From DATFVA01 sp963771705 (GTDB lineage Bacteria > Bacteroidota > Ignavibacteria > Ignavibacteriales > Ignavibacteriaceae), in NCBI GenBank assembly GCA_963771705.1, contig CAVYUP010000005.1, forward strand, positions 774,324 to 838,323: a stretch of 64,000 nt of DNA. Direction: 5' to 3'. Shown here piece after piece: positions 53,416 to 61,997 of this stretch. The notes beneath the pieces were generated by a model. That model saw only the letters and a list, made by a program, of their open reading frames with translations, had not been told where the DNA came from and made no database searches. A program made the position numbers and the translations under genes. Numbering within the stretch: position 1 is the stretch's first letter; each line of letters begins with the position of its first letter.

Positions 53416-53721
53416 ATGTTCATAGAACCCGTTGATTTAAGACAGATTGATAAGGAAGCAGCTAATATTTACGAGGCAGCAATTGTAGCGGCCAAAAGAG
53501 CCCGACAGATTAACGATGAAAATAAGATTGAGTACAATGCCCTTGTCAGTACTATTCCGACTGCAGCAGGCGAAGAAGAAGGCGAAGAATTTGATAACCC
53601 GGCTCAGTTAAAAATCGCTCTTGATTTTGAGAAGAGGGAGAAACCGCATGTACAGGCACTGCATGAACTGCTCGAGGGCCAGGTTGAATTTGATTATAAA
53701 AACAAACCTGAAACAGAATAG
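53416..53721 (+). CDS. rpoZ: RNA polymerase omega subunit (RpoZ/Rpb6-like)
   Basis: 101 residues. The fold core IYEAAIVAAKRARQINDENK matches RpoZ/Rpb6. The middle (PTAAGEEEGEEFDNPAQLKI) is acidic, and the C-terminal part (FEKREKPHVQALHELLEGQV) is typical of the Bacteroidota/Chlorobiota omega form. The gene position after gmk is the usual one. It stabilises RNA polymerase and may sense ppGpp. Confidence 0.88.
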   Translation: MFIEPVDLRQIDKEAANIYEAAIVAAKRARQINDENKIEYNALVSTIPTAAGEEEGEEFDNPAQLKIALDFEKREKPHVQALHELLEGQVEFDYKNKPETE

Positions 53722-53737
53722 TTAAAAAAGTTATATA

Positions 53738-54958
53738 ATGTCTGATGATGTTCTCTCAGGAAAAAAGATAATTGTCGGGGTATGCGGCGGCATAGCTGCT
53801 TATAAAGCCTGTTACCTCGTAAGAGAACTAAGCCAGAGAGGCGCGGAAGTGAGAGTTGTAATGACTCCTTCCGCACTTGAATTTGTAACCCCCCTTACAT
53901 TTGCATCACTAACACGCAATAAAGTTATAGTAAATACTTTTCCTGCTTCACAATCGGACGGCTGCGAGGTAAGCACGTGGCATATCGATTATGGAACCTG
54001 GGCCGACCTTATGATTATAGCCCCAGCAACAATAAATACCGCAGCAAAGATAGCCTGCGGATTTGCAGACAATGCGTTAACCACTCTTGTAACTGCTCTG
54101 CGCTGTCCCCTGGTTATAGCTCCCGCAGCAGACGTTGATATGTATATGAACCCTACAACGCAGGAGAACCTGAATAAGCTAAGAGACCGCGGATATTATG
54201 TTGTTGAAGCTGAAGAGGGCGAGCTCGCAAGCGGGCTAAAGGGTAAAGGCAGGCTTGCGGAAACCGGTAAAATAATTGATGCAGCAGAGCTTGTTTTATC
54301 AGGCTTTAAGCAGGATCTGTACGGCAAAAAAATACTTGTAACGGCAGGGCCTACTTATGAGGACATTGATCCTGTAAGGTTTATAGGGAACCGCTCTTCA
54401 GGCAAGATGGGGTTTGCAATTGCAAAAGCTGCTTTTCTCCGCGGTGCAGATGTTACGCTGATAACCGGTCCCTCAGCGGAGACTTCGTATCCCGAAATCA
54501 AACAGGTAAGCGTCCGTTCTGCCGAAGATATGATGCATCAGGTTAGTAAAGAGTTCACCTCTGCGGATATCCTGGTAATGGCCGCGGCGGCGGCAGATTA
54601 CAGACCGGAGAAAACCTCTTCATTGAAGATCAAAAAAGAGACTGCTGACCTGTCTGTACTTAAGCTTAAGGAAACAAACGATATACTAGGCAGTTTAACG
54701 AAGAAGGAAGGACAATTTGCCGCGGGTTTTGCTCTAGAGACAGACAACGAAACAGCAAATGCCAAGAAGAAATTAAAAAATAAGAACCTGGATCTTATTG
54801 TATTGAATTCATTAAAGGACAAGCAGAGCGGGTTCGAATTTGATACCAATAAGATTACAGTTATTCATAAAAACGGGAAAACTGAAAAGTTCGGACTGAT
54901 GTCGAAATTCCAGGCAGCAAATAAAATTCTCACAGAAATTCTTAAATCTATTGGCTGA
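53738..54958 (+). CDS. coaBC: Bifunctional phosphopantothenoylcysteine decarboxylase/synthase
   Basis: 406 residues. The N-terminal CoaC half is a flavoprotein with KIIVGVCGGIAAYKA, the active-site His in TWHIDYGTWADL, ACGFADNALTT and the PAADVDMYMNP motif. The C-terminal CoaB half has ILVTAGPTYEDIDPVRFIGN, the RSSGKMGFAIA nucleotide loop and VLKLKETNDIL. It makes 4'-phosphopantetheine for CoA. The TAATG-type spacing after rpoZ (16 bases) suggests co-transcription with yicC-gmk-rpoZ. Confidence 0.95.
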   Translation: MSDDVLSGKKIIVGVCGGIAAYKACYLVRELSQRGAEVRVVMTPSALEFVTPLTFASLTRNKVIVNTFPASQSDGCEVSTWHIDYGTWADLMIIAPATINTAAKIACGFADNALTTLVTALRCPLVIAPAADVDMYMNPTTQENLNKLRDRGYYVVEAEEGELASGLKGKGRLAETGKIIDAAELVLSGFKQDLYGKKILVTAGPTYEDIDPVRFIGNRSSGKMGFAIAKAAFLRGADVTLITGPSAETSYPEIKQVSVRSAEDMMHQVSKEFTSADILVMAAAAADYRPEKTSSLKIKKETADLSVLKLKETNDILGSLTKKEGQFAAGFALETDNETANAKKKLKNKNLDLIVLNSLKDKQSGFEFDTNKITVIHKNGKTEKFGLMSKFQAANKILTEILKSIG

Positions 54959-54993
54959 TCATTTATCTCCCTTAAGAAAAACAACCGGATAGC

Positions 54994-55746
54994 ATGAACG
55001 AAAAGATTAAAGATGAATTAATTCAGGCATTGCTTGATCAGAAAGAAATTTTCGGGGACGATCTGTTTCAGACTCCAGGTGAAATTAAGAAACATATGTC
55101 TAAACAACGTAAAACAGAGCTGGCAAGAAATACTTCGAAAGGAGATAAGGAAATCCCAACATTTGAAGAGACGAAAGCAGACTGGGAAAAAGCCCGGTCG
55201 CTTGACGAATTAAATAACCTGATTAAAGACTGTAAAAAGTGTCCTCTTCATAAATCGAGAAACAAATTTGTATTCGGTACAGGAGATCCAAACGCTGATG
55301 TACTTGTGGTAGGGGAAGGTCCCGGCGCTGAAGAGGATAAGCAGGGAGAGCCTTTTGTTGGAAGAGCGGGCAAACTGCTGAATGATATCCTTAAGGCAAT
55401 AAATTTTGAGAGAAGCGAAGTGTACATAGCCAACATAGTAAAGTGCCGTCCTCCGGGAAACCGCACACCAGCCGCAGAAGAAATGGACTCATGCTTTCCG
55501 TACCTCAACAGGCAGATAGAATTAATCAAACCAAAACTTATACTTGCACTTGGCCTAACAGCCGCCCAGGGACTTCTAAAAAAAAGAGATTCTCTATCAA
55601 GCATGAGGGGAAAAATTTTTGAATATAAAGGAATTAAAACGATGGTTACGTATCATCCCGCGGCTCTTCTGCGCAATCCTCTATGGAAACGCGGCTGCTG
55701 GGAGGATGTACAGAAGTTTCGTAAGCTTTACGACGATATGAAATAG
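54994..55746 (+). CDS. Family 4 uracil-DNA glycosylase (Fe-S type)
   Basis: 250 residues. It removes uracil from DNA. Motif A is GEGPGAEEDKQGEPFVGRAG and motif B is HPAALLRNP. Four cysteines for a [4Fe-4S] cluster are seen: CKKC at about 79-82, one in VKCRPPGNRTP and one in MDSCFPYL. The first 75 residues are a helical extension also common in this family. It is likely co-transcribed with coaBC (35-base gap). Confidence 0.93.
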   Translation: MNEKIKDELIQALLDQKEIFGDDLFQTPGEIKKHMSKQRKTELARNTSKGDKEIPTFEETKADWEKARSLDELNNLIKDCKKCPLHKSRNKFVFGTGDPNADVLVVGEGPGAEEDKQGEPFVGRAGKLLNDILKAINFERSEVYIANIVKCRPPGNRTPAAEEMDSCFPYLNRQIELIKPKLILALGLTAAQGLLKKRDSLSSMRGKIFEYKGIKTMVTYHPAALLRNPLWKRGCWEDVQKFRKLYDDMK

Positions 55747-55888
55747 CTGCCGGGAAATAGTTCTATTCTGCATAATACAATCAATAATCATTAACTGAAG
55801 AGAAACTTCTCAGGATGCTGAAATGAATTTACTTGCATCTCCCTTAGCTTGTAACTATTTTTTCACTGACATACCGCGTCAAAAACTG

Positions 55889-55897
55889 TGTTGATAA
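55889..55897 (-). promoter_or_regulatory. Single DnaA-box-like site before dnaB
   Basis: Minus-strand TTATCAACA differs from the DnaA box TTATCCACA at one base. It lies 32 bases before the dnaB ATG, next to TTGTTAACAATT (55899-55910). One site alone does not make an origin; it could be a regulatory DnaA site or chance. Confidence 0.35.
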
Positions 55898-55928
55898 GTT
55901 GTTAACAATTTTAGAGTTTATATAAACG

Positions 55929-57359
55929 ATGGCAAGATCAAAAAACTATAACGAAGACATTTCAAAACTAATTCCCGCAGATGTAAAACCCCCGGCAGCA
56001 ACAGATATTGAAGCTTCTGTACTCGGCGCCATGATGATTGAACGTGAAGCCGTTCCTAAAGCAATTGAGCTTTTAAGCAGCGAAAGTTTCTACCTGAAAC
56101 AGCATAAGCTGATCTTTGACGCGATGGTTGCTCTTTTTGAATCGGGTGAACCGATAGATACAGTTACCCTATACGAGGAGCTGAAAAAGAGAGAGCAGGC
56201 AGAGGGAGCGGGAGGAGCGGTTTACTTAAGCAAGCTTTCACAGAATATTTCATCAGCGGCAAATATTGAATATCATGCAAAGATCATACTTGAGAAAGAA
56301 ATTTTAAGGGGATTAATATCCAGTTCACATCAGATTGCGAAAGCAGCCTACGAAGGAACAGAAGATGCTTTTGATATTCTAGACCAGGCTGAACGCAAGA
56401 TATTTGAAATAACAGAAACACATCTTAAAAAATCCTTCACAGGTATGGACCGTGCTGTAAGGGACGCGCTGGAGTACATAGAGGCCATACACTCGAATAC
56501 AAAACAGAAGTTTTCAGTACCTACAGGCTTTTACGAACTCGATGAAATGCTAGGCGGTTTTCAGAAATCTGATCTAATAATCATTGCTGCTCGTCCTTCA
56601 ATGGGTAAAACCGCACTAGCGCTTACACTTGCGCGTAACGCAGCGGTGGATCATAAAGTACCTGTAGGATTATTCAGTCTTGAAATGGCCACCATGCAGC
56701 TGGTTATCCGTATGCTCTGCGCGGAAGGAAGACTAAACGCACACCAGGTAAGAACAGGAAAACTTCCCTCCGAAGAAGGAATAAAACTGAGTAAAAATGC
56801 ACATAAGCTTATTGAGAGTCCTCTTTACATAGATGACACCCCCGCACAGACAGTACTTGAGATAAGGGCAAAGGCAAGGCGCCTGAAAGCCGAGAAGAAC
56901 ATCGGGATGATAGTTATCGATTACCTTCAGCTTATGCAAGGGCCATCAAATTCTGAAAGCCGTGAAAGAGAAATTTCGCATATATCGCGTTCACTGAAGT
57001 CGCTGGCAAAAGAGCTGAACATTCCCGTTATCGCGCTAGCACAGCTCAACCGTGCGGTAGAAACAAGGAACGATAAACGTCCCCAGCTTTCAGACCTTCG
57101 TGAATCGGGATCCATTGAGCAGGATGCCGATGTAGTTCTCTTCCTGAACCGTCCCGAATATTACGGAATTAAAAACTTTATGGACGACGGAACTTCCACG
57201 GAGGGAGTAGCTGAAATAATCATAGGAAAACAGAGAAACGGACCAACAGGGGATATAAGGCTTGCATTCGTTAAAGAATATGCACGTTTTGAGAACCTTG
57301 CTCACGCAAGACAAATTGAGGAATATTCTATCGTTCCCACAAATGAAGATATTATATAA
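55929..57359 (+). CDS. dnaB: Replicative DNA helicase DnaB
   Basis: 476 residues. The N-terminal primase-binding domain (SVLGAMMIEREAVPKAIELL) precedes a RecA-fold motor with Walker A ARPSMGKTALAL, the GLFSLEMATMQLVIRML motif, Walker B MIVIDYLQLM and the arginine-finger end SLKSLAKELNIPVIALAQLNR...SGSIEQDADVVLFLNRP. It unwinds DNA at replication forks. No intein is present. It stands 182 bases from the glycosylase gene and has its own leader. Confidence 0.97.
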   Translation: MARSKNYNEDISKLIPADVKPPAATDIEASVLGAMMIEREAVPKAIELLSSESFYLKQHKLIFDAMVALFESGEPIDTVTLYEELKKREQAEGAGGAVYLSKLSQNISSAANIEYHAKIILEKEILRGLISSSHQIAKAAYEGTEDAFDILDQAERKIFEITETHLKKSFTGMDRAVRDALEYIEAIHSNTKQKFSVPTGFYELDEMLGGFQKSDLIIIAARPSMGKTALALTLARNAAVDHKVPVGLFSLEMATMQLVIRMLCAEGRLNAHQVRTGKLPSEEGIKLSKNAHKLIESPLYIDDTPAQTVLEIRAKARRLKAEKNIGMIVIDYLQLMQGPSNSESREREISHISRSLKSLAKELNIPVIALAQLNRAVETRNDKRPQLSDLRESGSIEQDADVVLFLNRPEYYGIKNFMDDGTSTEGVAEIIIGKQRNGPTGDIRLAFVKEYARFENLAHARQIEEYSIVPTNEDII

Positions 57360-57373
57360 AGAGATAACCTAAT

Positions 57374-58252
57374 ATGAAGACCTGGTTAAAGATACTTACG
57401 CTGATCATTTTATTTTCCGGAACAGTTTTACCGCAGGTGTTTTCCGACAGCGATCTGACAATCTGCAGACAGAAATTTTCCTACGCGGCATCCGCCGATC
57501 TAGCAGAAGAACCAATAACAGACATAGTGGCTGACATAGGTAAAACGTTTTTAGGAACAGAGTATGAATCGCATGGTATCGAGAAAAAGGGGGATGAAGA
57601 ACTGATTATTAATTTAACCGGACTCGACTGCACCACCTTTGTTGAAAACACTCTCGTTTTTGCAAGACTAATTAAACTCGGCAAAACTTCATTCAAAGAT
57701 TACGAGAATGAGCTGCAGAAAATAAGGTACAGGAATGGGGTTATCGATAAATATCCAAGCAGACTTCATTACTTCACCGACTGGATTTATGACAATGAGA
57801 AAAAAGGAATTATTGACGATGTTACCGAACTGGATGGCGGCAAACCTGTGAAGTTTCATGTTAATTTTATGTCGTCTCATCCTGAAAGCTACCCTCAGCT
57901 TAAAAGACATCCCGAATTTTTGAAAGACATCAGGAGACAGGAGGCGGAAATAAACCGCCGCAGCTACTTTTATATTCCGAAGGAGAGGGTTGGATTTGTT
58001 GAGAATCAGATTGAGAACGGGGATATCATCGCGTTTACCACAAGTATACGAGGACTGGATGTTAGTCATGTGGGCATTGCTGTAAGAATGGAGGATAACC
58101 GGATACATCTGCTGCATGCGCCGCACCCGGGAACTTCTGTTCAGATCACTGAAGAACCGCTGTCTGCATACATCAACAAAGTGAAGAAAGATACAGGTAT
58201 AATGGTATTGAAACCTCTGGATCCCACCGAGAAAAATCTTACAGAATACTAA
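57374..58252 (+). CDS. DUF1460-type secreted amidase (NlpC/P60-like)
   Basis: 292 residues. A signal peptide (about 1-20, TVLPQ) directs export. DUF1460 signatures: GTEYESHGIE, the nucleophile in LTGLDCTTFVENTLVF, then YRNGVIDKYPSRLHYFTDW and the catalytic His in LDVSHVGIAVRM with HLLHAPHPG. Family members are cysteine amidases that cleave N-acetylmuramoyl-L-alanine or peptide links in cell-wall fragments. It begins 14 bases after dnaB and overlaps the convergent nfo gene by 4 bases. Confidence 0.9.
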   Translation: MKTWLKILTLIILFSGTVLPQVFSDSDLTICRQKFSYAASADLAEEPITDIVADIGKTFLGTEYESHGIEKKGDEELIINLTGLDCTTFVENTLVFARLIKLGKTSFKDYENELQKIRYRNGVIDKYPSRLHYFTDWIYDNEKKGIIDDVTELDGGKPVKFHVNFMSSHPESYPQLKRHPEFLKDIRRQEAEINRRSYFYIPKERVGFVENQIENGDIIAFTTSIRGLDVSHVGIAVRMEDNRIHLLHAPHPGTSVQITEEPLSAYINKVKKDTGIMVLKPLDPTEKNLTEY

Positions 58253-59109
58253 CTTTTCTTTTTGATGAGGCTTTTTAAGACACTCAGGTTTTTAAGATCC
58301 TCAAGATATTCTTTCCCCTTAGGCGTTTCGAGAATTTTAGGAACCTTCGCAATCCTTTTATCATTCATTATATTTGCAAAACCCTTCCGGCCGATAAACC
58401 CCTCACCGATGTGGGCATGGCGGTCGACCCTGCTTCCCAACTCCTTCCTGCTGTCGTTCATATGAAAGCACTTCAGTAATTTAAGTCCTACTACATCATC
58501 AAATTCCTGTATCACTTCATCATATTTTTTGGGATCGCGGATATCATAGCCCGCGGCAAAAATATGGGCTGTGTCGATGCAGACCGACATCCTTTCCTTT
58601 TCTTCCACCAGGTCTATAATTTTCCGGATCTGTTCAAAGCTATAGCCGAGTGCGGTGCCCTGTCCCGCCGTAACTTCCAGCATACTGCTCACCTTAAAAT
58701 TCTTTGTTTTCCGGTGGGCGATATTCAAAGATTCAGCTATCAGCTGCAATCCCTTAGCTTCACCCATTCCGCCATGAGCCCCGGGGTGGAAGTTAAGGAA
58801 CGGAATACCCAGCAGTTCGCAGCGCCGGAGTTCATCGATAAACGCTTCTCTGGATTTTTTCAGTAAGTCTTCACTTAAAGAACAAAGGTTTATAAGATAC
58901 GAATCGTGAACAACAACGAATTTAATCCCGGAGTCAGTCAGCTTTTGTTTAAACAGCTGAATTTCCTCTTCATCCAGCGGTTTTGCCTGCCAGCGGTTAT
59001 TATTCTTACTGAAGATCTGCATAGCCGTGAACTTCAATTTTTCGGCGATATCAACGGCTTTCGAGACGCCTCCAGCAATTGATGTATGCGCTCCAAGCAG
59101 CTGTTCCAT
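58249..59109 (-). CDS. nfo: Endonuclease IV (AP endonuclease)
   Basis: 286 residues. It cuts DNA at abasic sites with a three-zinc centre. Family motifs: GAHTSIAGGVSKAV, LNFHPGAHGG, LEVTAGQGTALGYSFEQI, VCIDTAHIFAAGYDI and CFHMNDSRKELGSRVDRHAHIGEGFIG. All metal-binding His, Asp and Glu motifs are present. It works after uracil-DNA glycosylase, which is encoded 2.5 kb to the left. Confidence 0.96.
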   Translation of the reverse strand: MEQLLGAHTSIAGGVSKAVDIAEKLKFTAMQIFSKNNNRWQAKPLDEEEIQLFKQKLTDSGIKFVVVHDSYLINLCSLSEDLLKKSREAFIDELRRCELLGIPFLNFHPGAHGGMGEAKGLQLIAESLNIAHRKTKNFKVSSMLEVTAGQGTALGYSFEQIRKIIDLVEEKERMSVCIDTAHIFAAGYDIRDPKKYDEVIQEFDDVVGLKLLKCFHMNDSRKELGSRVDRHAHIGEGFIGRKGFANIMNDKRIAKVPKILETPKGKEYLEDLKNLSVLKSLIKKKS

Positions 59110-59181
59110 TTAACTTATTCTCCTTTCAGTGCCTTTATTAATTTTTCTTCTTAAAATAAATTGTAATGAAATTAATATTAC

Positions 59182-59213
59182 AAAACGGTTTTACCGAGCC
59201 GGCAGCACAGCCG
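59182..59213 (-). terminator. Probable terminator after the SDR gene at 59218
   Basis: On the minus strand CCGGC-TGTGCT-GCCGG is followed by CGGT-AAA-ACCG and TTTTG. Two short stems and a short T run close the leftward gene, only 5 bases past its end. Confidence 0.4.
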
Positions 59214-59217
59214 GATA

Positions 59218-60099
59218 TTAAAGCTTACGAACCAGTTCCTTAATTGATTCCTCAATACTTTTCTGCTGAATACCATACGACTGAAGTTTAGACGTATCCA
59301 TCGAAACATCTTTAACAGCCGGGAGATCAGGAATATCACTCATCAAGGAAGGCTGAAGAAGGCGTTTATCAAAGCCGGCAATACCGCACAATAATTCACC
59401 AAGCCGGAACCGGGAAATTCGTTCCCTGCCGCCGAAGTTGATGATCTCACCCCTTACATCTTTGCTAAGAAGGCTGGCGATTATGTCTGCGGCATCCTCC
59501 AATTCAAGCGGAGTGCGGAACTGATCTGTAAAGAGTTTAACCGGGATACCATTCTTCAGGTTAAGGTACACCTGGTGGAAATGATTATAAGTGTTATTCA
59601 GTCCGGCACCATAGAGCAGAGCCGTCCTCAATATGATATAATTATCGAAGGCTGCCTTTATTTTCTCCTCGGCTTTCAGTTTAGTTTCCGAATAAAGAGA
59701 AACAGGATCCAATGCCGCGTCTTCGTAAAGCATAGAGCCACGATCGCCCGCATAAACAAGATCGGTAGAGGTATATACCATCAAAGCATTATTTAGGGCG
59801 CACAATTCCGCCAGGTTTGCAGTGGCCTCAATATTAGTTCTCCTGACATATTCGATATCTGACTGACCGGCTGTAACCGGGCTAGAAACGGAGGCGGTAT
59901 GAACGACAGCATCAGGGCAGAAGGCGGTGAAGATATTTCTCATTTCATCAAAATCATTTATATCCGCTTTTGCAGAATTAAAGTCATTACAATTCCTTAA
60001 GTTCTTATGATAGAGGGTAAGGATTGAATGGTGCGGAGATAATTTAATGTTGAGGTATTGTCCCAGCAGTCCAGCTCCGCCCGTTATCACTATTTTCAT
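59218..60099 (-). CDS. RmlD-like NAD(P)-dependent sugar reductase/epimerase
   Basis: 293 residues. Motifs: ITGGAGLLGQYL (cofactor), DINDFDEMRNIFTAFCPDAVVHTA, the YSETKLKAEE catalytic Tyr/Lys, YTSTDLVYAGD and the late RTPLELEDAADIIASLL. The order and length match RmlD (dTDP-4-dehydrorhamnose reductase) rather than the dehydratase. It is leftward and may act in the same dTDP-sugar pathway as the rfbB-like gene at 60955. Confidence 0.82.
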   Translation of the reverse strand: MKIVITGGAGLLGQYLNIKLSPHHSILTLYHKNLRNCNDFNSAKADINDFDEMRNIFTAFCPDAVVHTASVSSPVTAGQSDIEYVRRTNIEATANLAELCALNNALMVYTSTDLVYAGDRGSMLYEDAALDPVSLYSETKLKAEEKIKAAFDNYIILRTALLYGAGLNNTYNHFHQVYLNLKNGIPVKLFTDQFRTPLELEDAADIIASLLSKDVRGEIINFGGRERISRFRLGELLCGIAGFDKRLLQPSLMSDIPDLPAVKDVSMDTSKLQSYGIQQKSIEESIKELVRKL

Positions 60100-60215
60100 C
60101 TGAATACCCTAATTAGTGACTAAAAATAAGCACATTGTTTACTTATGTTTTAACTTTAATTCTTTGTTTTTCAGTAAGCTTTCTAATAAATTTATAAATT
60201 AACAAGTTTAGATTT

Positions 60216-60953
60216 ATGAAAAAAATATACCTGATACTGATAACGAGTTTATTCATCACGACAGCACTTTTAGCACAGGAATCGAAATATTTTGATGCTC
60301 CATTCGGGGGCGGCGGAGGATTCACGCCCGGATTCATTTTCCCTAACATGGATCCGCTGAACAATGTGCTTCCGTCAGACTTTCCCCGGCTGACAAATAA
60401 GGCAGTATTTACCACCGGGGGTGCAGGGTTCTTTTATGTAGGTCTTATCAAATTTGTACGTATAGGCGGAGGAGGATTCAGTGGTTCCACTTCTGAAATA
60501 GTGCAGTCATCTTCCGACAACTTCAGAAGGGAAATTGACTATTCAATAGGCGGGGGAGGACTGACCATAGAATATACCATTCCCTTTATAAGAAATTTCG
60601 GAATATCTCTCGGTGCTATGATAGGCGGCGGCAGCATAACGGCGGAGATATATAAAAACAAGGGAGGATTCTCCTGGAACGACCTTACCGGAGAATTCAG
60701 TTCAGGAGGATCGCAGACTGATAATATAAGCAGGAGCATAAAAGGGACGTACTGGCTTATCTCACCTATGCTGAACGTAGACATTCCGATATACAGATTT
60801 GTATCGATCAGGGTGGGGGGAGGCTACCAGGTTTCTCTGGGAGAGAGCTGGACAATTGAGAATGACCAGAATTTAGCGGATGTTCCGTCTGAGTTCAACG
60901 GCAACTGCTTCTTCATTCAAACAGGAATATTTCTAGGATTTTTTGCTTTTTAA
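60216..60953 (+). CDS. Outer-membrane-type glycine-rich protein
   Basis: 245 residues. A signal peptide (about 1-20, ALLAQ) precedes a body rich in GGGGF, GGGGL and GGGGF repeats and alternating beta strands ending in ...FIQTGIFLGFFAF, a terminal-Phe barrel signature. It is a probable small beta-barrel or surface protein of unknown family. It ends one base before the rfbB-like gene, so the two are co-transcribed. Confidence 0.65.
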   Translation: MKKIYLILITSLFITTALLAQESKYFDAPFGGGGGFTPGFIFPNMDPLNNVLPSDFPRLTNKAVFTTGGAGFFYVGLIKFVRIGGGGFSGSTSEIVQSSSDNFRREIDYSIGGGGLTIEYTIPFIRNFGISLGAMIGGGSITAEIYKNKGGFSWNDLTGEFSSGGSQTDNISRSIKGTYWLISPMLNVDIPIYRFVSIRVGGGYQVSLGESWTIENDQNLADVPSEFNGNCFFIQTGIFLGFFAF

Positions 60954-60954
60954 T

Positions 60955-61965
60955 ATGAAAAATATTTTAGTTACAGGCGGCGCAGGTTTCATCGGGAGTA
61001 ATTTTATCAACTATGTACTCAACGAGCATGATGATTACAAAATCATCAATCTTGATAAACTTACATATGCCGGCAACCTTGAAAACCTCGTTCAATGCGA
61101 GGATAATCCTCATTTTGTTTTTATAAAAGGGGATATTAATAACTCTGAACTGGTAAGCTATCTTTTTGAACAGTACGGAATTAATTATGTGATAAATTTT
61201 GCGGCCGAATCGCATGTAGACCGAAGCATACTAGGATCGGAGATCTTCTATCGTACAAACGTACTGGGGACGAACGTTCTGCTGGAGATATCGAAGAAGT
61301 TCGGAGTAGAGAAATTTTTACAAGTTTCTACAGATGAAGTATATGGGAGTTTAGGCAAAGACGGGCTATTTACAGAAAAAACGCCGCTTTCGCCAAATAG
61401 TCCTTATTCCTCCAGCAAAGCCGCAGCGGATATGATGGCATTATCTTTTTATCATACTTACGGGATGCCTGTTGTAGTTACAAGGTGCTCCAACAATTAC
61501 GGTCCCTACCAGTTCCCCGAGAAGCTAATTCCGCTGATGATATTAAATTCCCTCAGCGGCAAAAAACTGCCGGTATACGGCGACGGGATGAACGTACGCG
61601 ACTGGATCTTTGTAGACGACCACAACCGCGCGATAGACCTTGTATTTCAGAAAGGGAAAACAGGCGAGGTATATAACATAGGCGCATCGAATGAAATGCC
61701 GAACATAGAGATAGTAAAGCTGATACTGAACTATCTTAATAAGTCCGAGAGTATGATTGAGTACGTAAAAGACCGTCCCGGTCACGACAGAAGATACGCG
61801 ATAGATTCAACGAAGATTCAGAACGAGCTGGGATGGAGACCATCCTTCACCTTTGAAGACGCAATTGAAAAAACGATTGACTGGTATCTACAAAACGAAA
61901 CGTGGTGGCAGAGGATAATATCAGGCGAGTACCAGGACTATTACAAAATACAATATCAACCCTGA
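60955..61965 (+). CDS. rfbB: dTDP-glucose 4,6-dehydratase
   Basis: 336 residues from ATG 60955, the first codon of the conserved MKNILVTGGAGFIGSNF (an upstream frame extension to 60943 lies inside the previous gene and was dropped). Catalytic motifs: FAAESHVDRSI, STDEVYGSLG, YSSSKAAADM, and SNNYGPYQFPEKLIPLM. It converts dTDP-glucose to dTDP-4-keto-6-deoxyglucose, the entry to rhamnose and other deoxysugars. It leads a surface-polysaccharide section with the SLBB gene next. Confidence 0.95.
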   Translation: MKNILVTGGAGFIGSNFINYVLNEHDDYKIINLDKLTYAGNLENLVQCEDNPHFVFIKGDINNSELVSYLFEQYGINYVINFAAESHVDRSILGSEIFYRTNVLGTNVLLEISKKFGVEKFLQVSTDEVYGSLGKDGLFTEKTPLSPNSPYSSSKAAADMMALSFYHTYGMPVVVTRCSNNYGPYQFPEKLIPLMILNSLSGKKLPVYGDGMNVRDWIFVDDHNRAIDLVFQKGKTGEVYNIGASNEMPNIEIVKLILNYLNKSESMIEYVKDRPGHDRRYAIDSTKIQNELGWRPSFTFEDAIEKTIDWYLQNETWWQRIISGEYQDYYKIQYQP

Positions 61966-61997
61966 AAAAACAGAACAAACAACGGAAGTCTGCTTAA

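Noticed and set aside
55889..55910. A replication origin before dnaB
   Set aside because: Only one DnaA-box-like site and no AT-rich unwinding array or dnaA/dnaN neighbours.
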